From positions 28,103,011-28,167,010 of the forward strand of contig NC_088796.1 of assembly GCF_011386835.1 (NCBI RefSeq): a stretch of DNA of 64,000 nucleotides. Reading direction: 5' to 3'. Source of the stretch: Chrysemys picta bellii (Eukaryota > Chordata > Testudines > Emydidae). The position numbers and the translations under genes were made by a program. Each line of letters begins with the position of its first letter. The stretch's first letter is position 1. Positions 23,201 through 33,689 of this stretch are shown in pieces. Below the pieces are notes generated by a model. The model did no database searches. It was not told the origin of the DNA and saw only the letters and a list, made by a program, of their open reading frames with translations.

Positions 23201-24775
23201 TGGATATGAAACCTTCATAGAGGAGGTACCAATTAAATACATGGTCTTACCACTGGGACAACACTTCTGTGTGTACTGTGCGAACAGGGTTTCGATATAA
23301 CAATTATATCAGGTCCATAAAAGGCATATCCTCCTACCTACATATGACAGTGTTAAACTAATCAAGATGACCAGTAGCGGGCACCTTATGCATGTTGGTG
23401 TGCCAGCTTTTTTCAGTTTTGTTTTATTTGTCTCTGTAAATCAGTGAAGTGAGCAAAACAAATGAGCTAAGCTGTTAAATATAGGACTAACATTAGCAAC
23501 AATTTAACAACGTGGTCTTTGCCATGAGAAAGAAATAGCTTGGCACTGGTGTGGAAATGGTTGTTATGCTGGCCACACCGGGAATCCTTGTTCCTGTTCT
23601 AAACTCCATCCATCTAATAAATCCATGCCCCCAGATTGCATCACTGTATTATTATTCCCTTTCCATGGTAGCTACATCACCGTGTTGCCCTTTGTTTAAG
23701 TGAATTACAGTATGCATTAAAAGCAGCCATCTGGAATTAGACCCATTCCTTGGAGTTTAATCCTTTGTCATCTTCTCTCCCCCATGCCAGCCCCTTGCAC
23801 TCTGTATCAGTGATGCTATTATAGGGACTCGTATAAAGGAGGGAAGAGATAACGACGGGCCTGGCATTTCCTCAGATGTATGTTTTTGATGTGGTATTAG
23901 AGGAGATGCTACTGCTGCTGTTTTCACTTCTGCATCTGCCACACAGCCTTTTCCTCTGATTCTGCAGCTGCTGCATGTGCGCAATTGTTATTAAAGTCAG
24001 TGGAAGCTGCTCTTACAGAAGCTGTGCTAGAGAGTTTTGTGAGCGGGGTGATGTTTTCATTGTTTATTCCAGCTCAATTTTTGATCTTTCTCTCTGTGTA
24101 AAGTACATGCACGAGTTGTTTATAGGTTGTTCTGTGCAAAGATAAGGAAGTGAGGAGCACTGGTCAGTTCCCATTACTGCTTTATTTTCTTGTTTCCTAC
24201 TTATATTTTCTGAGGTTTTTTTCTATGTCATAGATGTGGTTGTTGTGAAGGTTATTTTTATTTGGGTTTTTTGTTTTTCCTCTATCTCCTTCCTCCTACA
24301 GCAGTGAACAGGGTCTGGCTCCTTAGTTCATGCCCATTAGACTTTTGATCTTTGAGTCCCCTTGCACAGTAAGTAATCCAAAAAAAGTTAGCGAAAACAG
24401 AATATTTGGGTTATATTAAGCCATGCAAAGTATATTATGTCCTGTGCAGTGATGTTCCTTTACTCTACAGCAAAACCGAAGGTTCCCATGGCAACCTGCC
24501 TTGTGAGATCTGCTAAATCTTGCAACTTACAGCAAGTGTTTCAGATGTACACCTAGGAAGAAGTGCATCCTCCACATGTGTACGCATTTTTGTGTACGTA
24601 TGCTGCAGGATAGTCAAACTATAGCTCCATAGTCAGGGCTCCAATATTCCTTTGCAATTGAAACCAAAGCTTTTTCACACTTTAAAATACCACTGACATT
24701 CACTTGCAGCTGTTGTTTCAGATTCACACCTCAGAATGTGTCAGCAGTAAGACCCTGATCAGCAGTAATACACCT
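20281..24775. other. Low-copy stretch, no supported gene
   Basis: No recognisable exon or transposon. The longest frame is 157 residues on the minus strand at 22120-22593 with several hydrophobic runs. I do not recognise it, and it lacks supporting neighbours. At 21020-21240 there is a trace of an AT-rich interspersed repeat. Sequence at 23640-24150 is even in composition and repeat-free. Confidence 0.4.
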
Positions 24776-24777
24776 GG

Positions 24778-25400
24778 TCAGTACTCCTGATGCCCTAACA
24801 AGCCAGCCAGGCTCCCTGCTGGACAGCCTGCCTGATTGGCTGAGGAAGGCCACTTCTTAAACCTAGCAGCAGCAGCTCCTTGCTGGCTGCTCAGTGCTCT
24901 ACCCACAGACTTTACTTCCTTGTGCTTGTCTCTTTAAGCCCTGCTCCTGCTTTGCTCCTCCACAGCTCCAGCTCAGACCCCATTCTGCACCCAGCCTTGT
25001 TCCCATCCTATTTCAGCCTCCGAACCAACCCTGCTCCTGCCTTCTTTAACTCTGGCAATTCGGCTCTGACTCTTGATTCTGACTTCAGTCCCGACCCTCG
25101 GCTCTGATTCCTGACTTTGAGTCTGTCTCACCCCTTGGTTCTGGCATTTGGACTCTGAAAACTAGGCCCAACTCCCATTCTGACGAGGGCCAACGCGAGG
25201 GGGGGGGGGGGAAGCCGGTACAAATTACCGGGGCCTGGCGGTCTGGAAGGGGTCCCGGGGCCCAGCTTATCCCCCTCTTGTTGGCCCTGTTTAGCCGGTC
25301 CGCCCTTGCTGGGGGGCCCGAAAAATTTTTTTACCTGGGGCCCGAACCCGCTCTCAGTGACTCTGACTACTAGGCCTGACTGCTGAGTTAATTAGTGAAG
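24778..25400 (+). mobile_element. LTR-like repeat with inserted GC-rich element
   Basis: CTGCTGGACAGCCTGCC, GATTGGCTGAGGAAGGCC and the CTCTGACT/CTCTGATTCCTGACT-rich tract at 25065-25160 are typical of a recurrent turtle LTR. The unit appears to be interrupted by a GC-rich insert at about 25181-25358. Ends and target duplication not resolved. The frame at 24880-25107 is within it. Confidence 0.5.
25181..25358. mobile_element. Probable short GC-rich DNA element inside the LTR-like repeat
   Basis: A compact GC-rich block (GGGCCAACGCGAGG, a G run, CCGGTACAAATTACCGGGGC, then TTACCTGGGGCCCG) interrupts the CTCTGACT-rich host sequence. I recognise the block as recurrent but cannot name the family. 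Limits are approximate. Confidence 0.45.
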
Positions 25401-25539
25401 ATTGCTTTCTGGAATGTTGGCAACAAGTACTGAGTTAACACTTGTCTGTTTTTAGTACAGGTCTGAAATGATTGCCAGAACTGTGGCCTGCAGCCATACA
25501 GCCTTGTACTCTGACCCTGTTATCTTGATAACCTCTGAA

Positions 25540-25735
25540 ATAACCTCTTTTACAGAACCAACTTCTGCTGGTGAAAGAGACAAGCTTTTGAGTTTCAAGT
25601 CTGGAGAAGAGCTGTATATAGCTTGAAAGCTTGTCTTTCACCAATAGAAGTTGGTTCAATAAAAGATACTACCTCACCCACTTTCTCTTTCTAATATCCT
25701 GGGATCAATACAGCTACAGCCACTCTGTTAGATTG
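25540..25735 (-). repeat. Foldback repeat with 'AACCAACTTCT' arms
   Basis: The arm at 25555-25599 starts GAACCAACTTCTGCTGG and pairs with 25620-25657, ending TAGAAGTTGGTTC. The minus strand continues with GATCCCAGGATATTAG, which also occurs (GTCCCAGGATATGAG) in the copy at 61150. Same family, opposite orientation. Confidence 0.75.
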
Positions 25736-25984
25736 CAAAAGATAAATAAAGTGGGTCACAGCATTTGAATGAGAGACCTCCCAGGAAAACATAGGTGTCG
25801 GGGAAGTGCTATTAATAATTCAGCAAGTATATTGTTTCTCTCTGAATCAATATAGTGGCAATGCCTCAGCATTATGTAAGGAGACCCAAGAAAGTCAATG
25901 CCTTGTGCTCCTAAGTGATTTAGGTGATTTGAAAATCCCACCCATTATCTCTCAGATGAGACATAAAAGCAAGGTCCTCACCAA

Positions 25985-26060
25985 GTGTTTGGGCCAAAGC
26001 CCATTGAAGTCAATGTAAGTCTTTCCATTGACTTTAATGGGCTATTGTTCAGGACCCAAA
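25985..26060. repeat. Short palindromic repeat remnant
   Basis: AGCCCATTGAAGTCAATG at 25998-26015 is the near-exact reverse complement of CATTGACTTTAATGGGCT at 26026-26043. This is the core of a common amniote interspersed palindrome, also seen decayed elsewhere in the window. Confidence 0.75.
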
Positions 26061-26439
26061 TAAATAATGCAAACGTGTTTGATGATTGAAATTTTAAATG
26101 CATTTCCTTCTGCCGCAGTTGCACACCTTTTGGGTCTGTGGGGTTTTTTTTTTCCCCCTCCCCAACAAATTTTAGTAGCAAAAAAAGGAATGGGTAAGCC
26201 AACTGCAGGGCTATATACATCTCGTAGTAGTTTCAAAAACTGAATTTTTTAAATTTTTAAATTTGTGCTACAAATGAGTGCATGCATACTCATGCAGAGA
26301 ACAGAAAGTAACAGCTGACTTCTTTGATCAGTCACAGCTATGCCACACAGCTCCAATTTCAAACATTTATGATCATTCCTTATAGCAAGAACCTTTTGGG
26401 ACATAGTGTGCATGGAGTTGATAGACTTCATCAGTTAAT

Positions 26440-26822
26440 GTTGGACCCTTACTTTATATCAGATGAAGTTTTTACACATTCTGGAAAAAGAAATAAGACA
26501 AATTTGAGAAATGTCACTACAAAGCAGCCACTATTTTTCAAAAATCCACAAAGAATATAGATCATGCTAAGTTTTCAGGACTCTCGGAAGAAAACAGGGA
26601 GATCCTGTTGAATATATTAAGTACCATGTGTTATTTTGCCAGACAAGGATTAACCATGAGAGGCCATCATAATGAACAAACTGCCATTAAGTGGAGAGGA
26701 TGACTGCAAATTTAAAGTTGCTGACAAATCAAGACAAATTCACAAGTCCAGTTATTCAAAATGAGATAATGGAAATCATGACTCATAAAATCATGAGGGA
26801 TATTTCTGAGAAAATTTCTGGA
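26440..26822 (+). pseudogene. hAT transposase fossil (DUF4371 type), frameshifted
   Basis: Reading from 26590 gives 37 residues before a stop at 26701, including FARQGLTMRGH. A second frame from 26712 gives 37 residues including FTSPVIQNEIMEIM and then HKIMRDISEKISG. This order (a 'RQGL.xRGH' block, then a 'F/YTSPxIQNEII' block, then 'RDIxEKI') is the N-terminal part of DUF4371-containing hAT transposases. These cut and paste DNA in the nucleus and are related to the ZMYM/TTF-type domesticated proteins. The catalytic and C-terminal dimerisation parts are not visible. A GC-rich element begins right where the frame ends (about 26829). At least one stop and one frameshift show it is dead. The upstream limit is approximate. 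Confidence 0.6.
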
Positions 26823-26828
26823 AAGTGG

Positions 26829-27310
26829 AATGCATGGGTGGCACACCTGTAAGAAGTTTAGGGACACTAAGCCTCCCCAAAATAAAAAAGGTTGGTCATG
26901 CAGGTGGCAAATGCTGGATGCGGGTCACCTCCCTTTTGGAGGCGCGCTGGCCTGCCGCCCTTGCACCCTGGGAGCAGGAGTGCTGGAAGCTCCCTAGAAA
27001 TGGGGGTGCCATAGGTGCCTGGACCGTGGCCCTGCTCCCATTCCACCCCTCCCGCCATGGTCCCTGCTATGCCTCTTCTCCCAAGGCCCCATCACTTTTT
27101 TCCTACCTTAAGGCCAAGCGATTGAGGGGAGGCATGTAGTGGGCAGAGAGAAGCGAGCAGTGGGCAGGGCCTCAAGGGAAGAGGCAAACCAGGGCTGGGC
27201 AGAGGCAAAGTGAGGGTGGGGCCTTGGGGAGAAGAGATGGGGCAGAGGCAGGACCATGGGGCAGGTGCCGTTGGGCCCCCGACACTTCTAGGAGCTTCTG
27301 GCACTCCTGA
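26829..27310. mobile_element. GC-rich interspersed element
   Basis: The left end CATGGGTGGCACACC and the complement of the right end, CAGGAGTGCCAGAAGC, suggest hAT-like ends. The body (ATGGGGGTGCCATAGG, GGCCCTGCTCCCATTCC, CCCCATGGTCC-like segments) is of a type common in turtle genomes. Flanking 8-mers do not match, so ends are provisional. The frames at 26825-27304 are not genes. Confidence 0.55.
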
Positions 27311-27932
27311 GAGTCCATCTACCTTAGAATGAAAAGACTACAAAATTATTCAAAATATTGAAACTCTCATGACTCCAAATATAACAAATGCAAGTCCAAG
27401 GCACACTTCAGGTGTATGCTTCCAATTTCAACCATGATTGATTGATTACTTAGCTTCATCTGGTGGAAGCCAACTATCTGTTTAGAGAAAGATCACTGAA
27501 GTCGTTTCAGAAATATCTCAGTTCTCTTGGCCAGAACAAACATCAGCTGTTTTCTGAAGTGGTGGAAACATCAACCAATACTGTAACAGAGAGTAGTTTC
27601 AGTGCTCTACCATAATATCAAAATGTGGCTTTGATCCACAATGGGATAATGACAGCTCTGATGTATGATTTTACATGTACACACTCACAGGAGAAAAATG
27701 ACTTGTACTTTACAGATGTTTCAGAAGAATTCATTTTAAGAAACAACGTGAAGGTAGTTTTGTACCATGACTAAATTTGTTGACTTTATTAAAAGTGAGA
27801 TAAATGAGGTTTTAAAGGAAACTTAAAGAAATAAATGAAACATGCCATGGGCCAAATTCTCACTTTCACAATACTATATCCATTCAAGCCAGCAAAAGAA
27901 TCTCTCCCTATGTATTTTAGAACTGCTCTCTT
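27311..27932. other. No supported gene; may hold further transposase decay
   Basis: Sequence resumes after the GC-rich element. It might be more of the hAT transposase host, but I could not align any frame to the family. Confidence 0.35.
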
Positions 27933-28050
27933 GGGCCCCAATTCTGCATACTTAAGCATCTGTTCAATATTACGCCCCATTGAGCTAACCGGGACTACGT
28001 ATAATGCCAAAAGTTAAGCATGGGTAAGTCTGTGCAGGATTGGGGCCTTG
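27933..28050. repeat. Palindromic 'GGCCCCAATTCTGCA' repeat
   Basis: GGGCCCCAATTCTGCATAC at the left pairs with GTGCAGGATTGGGGCC at the right. The middle has ATTACGCCCCATTGAGC and GTTAAGCATGG. Related palindromes lie at 32263-32360 and 50962-51074. Confidence 0.65.
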
Positions 28051-28985
28051 TATTGGTACACTCTAAACTTTATATAGAAAGCAAGAAAAAGCCCAATGTA
28101 TAGAACTAAATATAAGAATGATTGTCTAAAGTATACTATAATATAGGAACTCGGGCGGGGGAGGAAGGAACTATCAGATTTTTCCATTGATTCCAAAAGA
28201 AAATGGGTATGGGAAACACACAAAAAACAAACTAAAATTGTTTTAACTTTTTTTTTGAATTCTCATATTAGATATTGGAAAGATGGATTCAATTTGTTTA
28301 TGAATGTAAAGTTTCAGAAGGAAGAAATCAAAATATTTCTTCAATAGGAGTAAATGGATTTCATCTGCAAGAGAATCTTCAGAACACTTATAGTAAAAGA
28401 AAATTCAAAAGCTTTCTGTCAGAGCTCATTGCTAACTGGAACTGCACTGATAGTCTTTACAATGGTCAGGGGACCTCTTAAGTTCCTATTTTAACAGCAC
28501 ATAATTCATCTGTTTAAGCTGGCTCAAAAGAGCTCTTTTTCGCCGGTCATCAATGTATAGTGTCTTATGTTTGTTTTGTTGGAGTGAAAACTTTACACAA
28601 TAGCAAAGGCACTGGTTGGCCAGGTAAAGTCCTGCTTTTGATAAGTAAGAGGCTATTTACAAGGAAATAGAAGAAGCAAAAATTGGTTTGTATTTTCCCA
28701 TTCCATTATAATCAAGTTCAGACCATTTCATGACACTTTTCCTGATCACAATTTCCTATTGTTACAAAAAATGTTTGATTTCAATTATCTATCCTGTTTA
28801 TTTTCTACTTTGTGTCAAAGCCCATAGATTGGTCCCTAAGATCAATGATGGAGTCTTTGGAAATAGTTGTTGGGTTGCTTCTTGGACTAGATTTGTCTAC
28901 GTTACACAAATTCCGCATTGTTGATTATGGGTGTCAGCAATGCATGTAGCTGAACACAGTTTATTTGCAAGTGCAGACAACAACA
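28051..28985. other. No gene seen
   Basis: AT-rich low-copy sequence; short frames only. Confidence 0.45.
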
Positions 28986-29041
28986 AACCATATTCAGCTT
29001 CATCTCAGTAATTGCAGTATTCAGCTTCATCTCAGTAATTA
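28986..29041. repeat. Local tandem duplication, 27-bp unit
   Basis: TATTCAGCTTCATCTCAGTAA occurs twice, 27 bp apart. The only difference in the unit spacing is a GCAG linker. Confidence 0.85.
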
Positions 29042-29059
29042 CTAATCTACTTCCGTAAA

Positions 29060-29325
29060 TTAATCAGATAGAGCCAGATTTTTAAGAGCGCAGCACCAAC
29101 CATTGAGACCAGTTTTTCAAGAGCTCTCAGCTCCTACTAAGATACTGGAACAAGGGCCAAATTTTCAGCACTCATTAGCTCCTATTGTGACACTTATGGC
29201 CAAATTTTCAAACAGCTCAGCATCCAATCAGCTGAAAATCTGGCCATCTACTTTGGTACCTAAAAGGTAGCTGGACTATTTTGACCCCAATCGTGGGTGC
29301 TGAGTCTTTTTGCAAAGCTAGCCCT
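29060..29325. repeat. Decayed 'CCAAATTTTCA' interspersed repeats
   Basis: Three imperfect copies of a (G)GCCAAATTTTCA.. or CCAGATTTTTAAGAG.. unit with 'CAGCTCCTA'-type cores lie side by side. They match a common sauropsid palindromic repeat ('CAGATTTTCAAAAGAGCTCAGC'). Confidence 0.55.
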
Positions 29326-29980
29326 TAAGTTATGTGACTCTGTTCCTGAGGCTTGTGGATATAAAAATCAACAAAATATTGTTTATCATGGATGTATCTG
29401 TGCACGTGTGCATATGTATACACACACATGCATTGATAGAAAAAATAAGCAAAAGCCATCTTGCTTCTTCCCAGGCAGAATGGAAAAAATGACAGGCGTA
29501 TTTCAATGCACTCAATAAAGTTTGAAGAGACCATTTAGTATGAATAAAATATTTAAATATCAATGTAATATTCTGTGGCTCATGAAAAAGAAATTGTCAC
29601 GGACTCATCATTAGCCCGAGAATCAATTTTTAAAAAATCAGTAAGAGGGCATTTACTCTCTCAATAATGAGAGCTTTTTAGTTTGCTGCCAAAGAGAAGA
29701 TTTTAAAGATATTTAGATAAATGGTATTTGAATATGGCTTAATCAAGGCTTTTAAAAAACTCCAAATAGATTTCTCTCATGGTTCAAGTAACAGATGCAT
29801 CTAGAATCAATTTTCAGCAAGGGCCAAAAATTACAAACAAAATGATCTTTTTTGCAAATTGGGGCCTGGATAAAAGACCATCAGGTTTTCTTTGTCTAAC
29901 AATGGGTTCTTCAGAGAAGCACAGCAGGCAGAGTTATGCACAGATTTACAAAGATACTGTTAGTCTGTCTATTAACAATG
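29326..29980. other. No gene seen
   Basis: AT-rich, low-copy sequence with a short CA-rich patch near 29400-29430. No exon or known repeat recognised. Confidence 0.4.
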
Positions 29981-29988
29981 GCATAAGA

Positions 29989-30299
29989 CAGGGGTCGGCA
30001 ACCTTTCAGAAGCGGTGTGCCGAGTCTTCATTTAGTCACTCTGATTTAAGGTTTCGCGTGCCGGTAATACATTTTAACGTTTTTAGAAGGTCTCTTTCTA
30101 TAAGTCTATAATACATAACTACACTATTTTTGTATGTAAAGTAAATAAGGTTTTAAAAATGTTTAAGAAGCTTCATTTAAAATTTAATTAAAATGCAGAG
30201 TCCCCCAGACCGGTGGCCAGGACCCGGGCAGTGTGAATGCCACTGAAAATCAGCTCGCGTGCCGAAAGCGGCACGCGTGCCATAGGTTGCCTATGCCTG
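29989..30299. mobile_element. Non-autonomous hAT transposon, 311 bp
   Basis: The left end is CAGGGGTCGGCAACC and the right end is GGTTGCCTATGCCTG. The flanks GCATAAGA (29981-29988) and GCATAAGA (30300-30307) are a perfect 8-bp duplication. It belongs to the same family as 8503-8802 and 46677-46988. The frame at 29779-30111 runs into it by chance. Confidence 0.95.
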
Positions 30300-30307
30300 G
30301 CATAAGA

Positions 30308-31130
30308 TGTAAATTTAATGGAATATTTAGGGCCTCATATTAAAAAATACAGGGGCAGAGTTTGCACTGCAGCTTGACATGTTAGGCTGGGACAGGAGGA
30401 ATAGAAGGGCCAGTGAATCCACTACCTATTCTATTCCTTGGGGCCATAGATCGAAATACTCCACAAAGGAGATGAGTAGTGACCCCAGCTGCTACTATAG
30501 CCCATTAGCTATAGCTAAGACTACACAATTACCAAGCCACCAGATTGGAGATGACAAATTTCTTCCCACATCCTCAGCTACTCATAGTTCCCTTGTGCAA
30601 AGATTGTTTCCGCAGGCTTTGTCCATGGTGGGAATGGAGATTTCATTTGTCCCTATATGGAGAATTAGTCTGGTTTGGATCTTCACTGAGAATGTCTCAT
30701 TATACTTTTAATCATTAACTTTAGCTGTCTCACTTAGACTCACTATCTATTTTAAAGCTTTTAGGCAGCATTTTGGACAGTAAATTATTGCAGCCTTTCA
30801 GCTGTAACTTGGAAATTAAATTCAGTTGGGTGCTCATGCATTGATTTTGTCCTGATGTTCATTTCATCTGAAGATTATCTTGTTTCTTTAAGATCAAGGA
30901 TTTTGTTTTATCTCAAGAGGTTTTTCTTTTCTTTTCTTTCTTGTTAGCTGACACTAGTGCACTCTCTTTTTCTCCTAACAATCCATGGGTGGGATTTTCA
31001 AAAGAGCCCATGACCCAGTACAGATAATACATTAACTTTAATTTTGCATCTTTTGGCTAGAAGCTTCAAGTTCTGTGTAAAATGCCTCCAGGTCTCTCTC
31101 AGTTAAACTAAGTCGCTGTCCAATGTGATT
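30308..31130. other. No gene seen
   Basis: Low-copy sequence with a short pyrimidine-rich patch (TTTTCTTTTCTTTC near 30925). Confidence 0.45.
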
Positions 31131-31132
31131 TA

Positions 31133-31345
31133 GGCACTTGTGACCAGATTCACAAAGGTATTTAGGTGCCTAAAGATGCTGATAGGCACATAGTGGATCT
31201 ACAAAAGCACCTAAGCAGGTTAGGCACCTAACTCCCATTGAAAGCCAATGGATTTAGGTGCCTAAGTACCTAAATCACTTTTGAAATGAAACTTAGGCTC
31301 TTAAATTACTTAGTCACTTTCAAAAATTTTATCCCCGGTGACTAA
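31133..31345. repeat. Palindromic 'TTAGGTGCCTAA' repeat
   Basis: TATTTAGGTGCCTAAAGATG, AGGCACCTAACTCCCATTG and CAATGGATTTAGGTGCCTAA form overlapping inverted repeats. The same family as the small repeat split at 9574/10785. Confidence 0.7.
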
Positions 31346-33680
31346 AGATCTAAGTAGTTTTCCTCATTCAAAATTTCATTTTGTTTAATAATTCAGCTTG
31401 GGCAGATGATTCTGGGCAGATCACAACCCAGTACTTTTGGAAACAACTTCTGCAGAAATACACACACAAACATTTTATTTAAAGATCTTCCCTATATCTA
31501 AGATGCCCTTTAACAGATCCCAAATAGTAATAAGTTTGTCTGTGTTCAAATCAAGCTGGCAAAACATGTACCCACTTTCTATTCTGAGTGGTAAATGTAC
31601 ACTCCTAAGTTAGATTTTATTGATTTATTATTTTATTTTAACTGCATCCACAGTGTACTAGCTGCTTCCCAATGCATACTTTAAAAGGCACAATCCATGC
31701 CTCAAGGAGTTTACAAACTAATTTCCAACATAACACAACAAGTGATAACTGAACAGTAGATAGAGGCACAGGAGGAAGTATGAGGCAGCATTCTTAAGAT
31801 TATGCAATTATTGGGTGAGACTAGCATTTTTTCAGTTAATACTATTTTTATTACTTTTTCAGTTGAGTGAAATAAACAAATACATGACCATATCCCCAAG
31901 CCTGCAAACACTTACACATGCTTAACTTTACATACCTGAGTTTTCTGACTCGGAGTTGGATTCCTATTTGTGGCACACTAGATGCTAAGTGAAACAAAAT
32001 GAGTGTTGCTCTAACCAAAGCTCACACATGGCCATGAAATTAGAAATATTTGCGTCATCTTTGGATCACGCATTTCTTTAAGTGCTCATACCTGCAACAT
32101 TGCCAAGTACCTCATTTTATATGACTAAGATTCTAGCTGTATTACCCCAAATACCGATACTGTGATTCATACTTTTATCGCCTAGAGAATGGATGACTGT
32201 AGTACTGTGATGGTCAGCCCAATATCCTTGTGGCTTCTCTTCTGTTTGTACAAAATGCTCTTGCTCAGATCCTGCAAACACTGCTTACCCTGAATAGTCC
32301 CACTGATTTCATGAAAGTAACACTACAGCCTGTATTAAATATTTGCAGGATGGAGACCTTACTTTAAACAACTGAAACAGCAGTAGGTCAAAATGCACGA
32401 TGGAACTTGTAGTGCAGTAGTAGGGCCCACACAACAGCTAGTGCATGGCAGGCTACAGTGCTGTAGACTTATAACCCGCCTTACTGTGCACTAACTGACT
32501 GCGTAGACAAGCCCTAAGAAAACAGAATGTATATAATGTTAGATTGTATAATAAGCCACTATCAGGATGCTATCAGTTTCAAGAAATCTTACAACTTATG
32601 TTTAAGATAAGAGCTTTCCCCTGCTTTATTAAACCGATTGAATGGTTCCCTAAGTTTTGGGGAGTTTTGTTCTTGCCAGATCTTTTCGGCACTGCAATTC
32701 CAAGATAAGGCAATTTAATGAAGAATGGTTCAAAAATGGATATTAGCAAAAACAAAGCATACTACAGATCTTCAAAAACAAGGAGAGGGGAAAAAAAAGA
32801 ACTAGACCTGGAACTCTGAATCTGAACATCTACAAACATGGTGCATGTTTGGGTTCTAGGTTCAGATCTTGCTCCAAATTTAATGGCGCTGATCCATCTT
32901 GATTTATGAGTAATGTACATCTCCTTTGAGACCAGACAGCCTCTTCAAGGAGTTTGTGAATGATGTTTTAAATACAATGAAACTATTCACTGAAAATCAG
33001 GATTAGAGGTACGAACCACAGCAAATGAGCCAGGCAGTGCATTATGTGATGTGCAGGTAATGACATAGCCATTGAGGGTACACAGTTAATTTTTATGTTA
33101 CTACTAATAGTATCAAAAACACACAATAGCATATGCTGGGTCTCTTAGAGAAGATCTGGTAGAGTACGATTCAATGTCCATTGAAATTAATGGAAAAAGT
33201 CCCATTGACTTAAGGGTAGAAATGTACTATGTTGTCCAAAATTGTTCCTTTAATAAATGGAATATGGAATAAATATATCAAATTTATCAGCATGATACAT
33301 TAGTAATCAAAATGTGGTGTTAAGCATCTATGGGGAAAAAACCTCAAGGCAAGTGCAGTGTAAATGTTTTTTTAGAAAAGAAAACATTTTTGACAAGTTA
33401 ATTTATTTTACCAATAAGGCATTTATTACCCTTTGCACCACAGGTTTTTTTCCCTCCAGGAACAATAAATTTTAATTCAATGAAGTTTGCTGTGATGCTT
33501 TGCTAAAAGATATTTTCCAGTAAGACAAACTGCTTCTTAAAGTCCTCGCCCAGTATTCGGCATGTAGTTGAACTGCTGAAATTACAGACAAGTGACTGCT
33601 GTGCTGTCTTTAATGGCTTTTTATAGCAAAAGAAACTTGCTTAGTGAAATGTCTGCTGCAGTTCTCAGGACTCATTCTTT
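31346..33680. other. Low-copy stretch with small repeat remnants
   Basis: No exon seen. Remnants: a palindromic 'TCCTGCAAACACT' repeat at 32263-32360; a MITE right end (TGCGTAGACAAGCCCTAA) at about 32400-32515; a decayed 'GAACAATCC..GGAGTTTACAAAC' SINE tail at about 31640-31740. 33320-33680 is non-repetitive and even in composition. Confidence 0.45.
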
Positions 33681-33689
33681 CCAAAAGGT

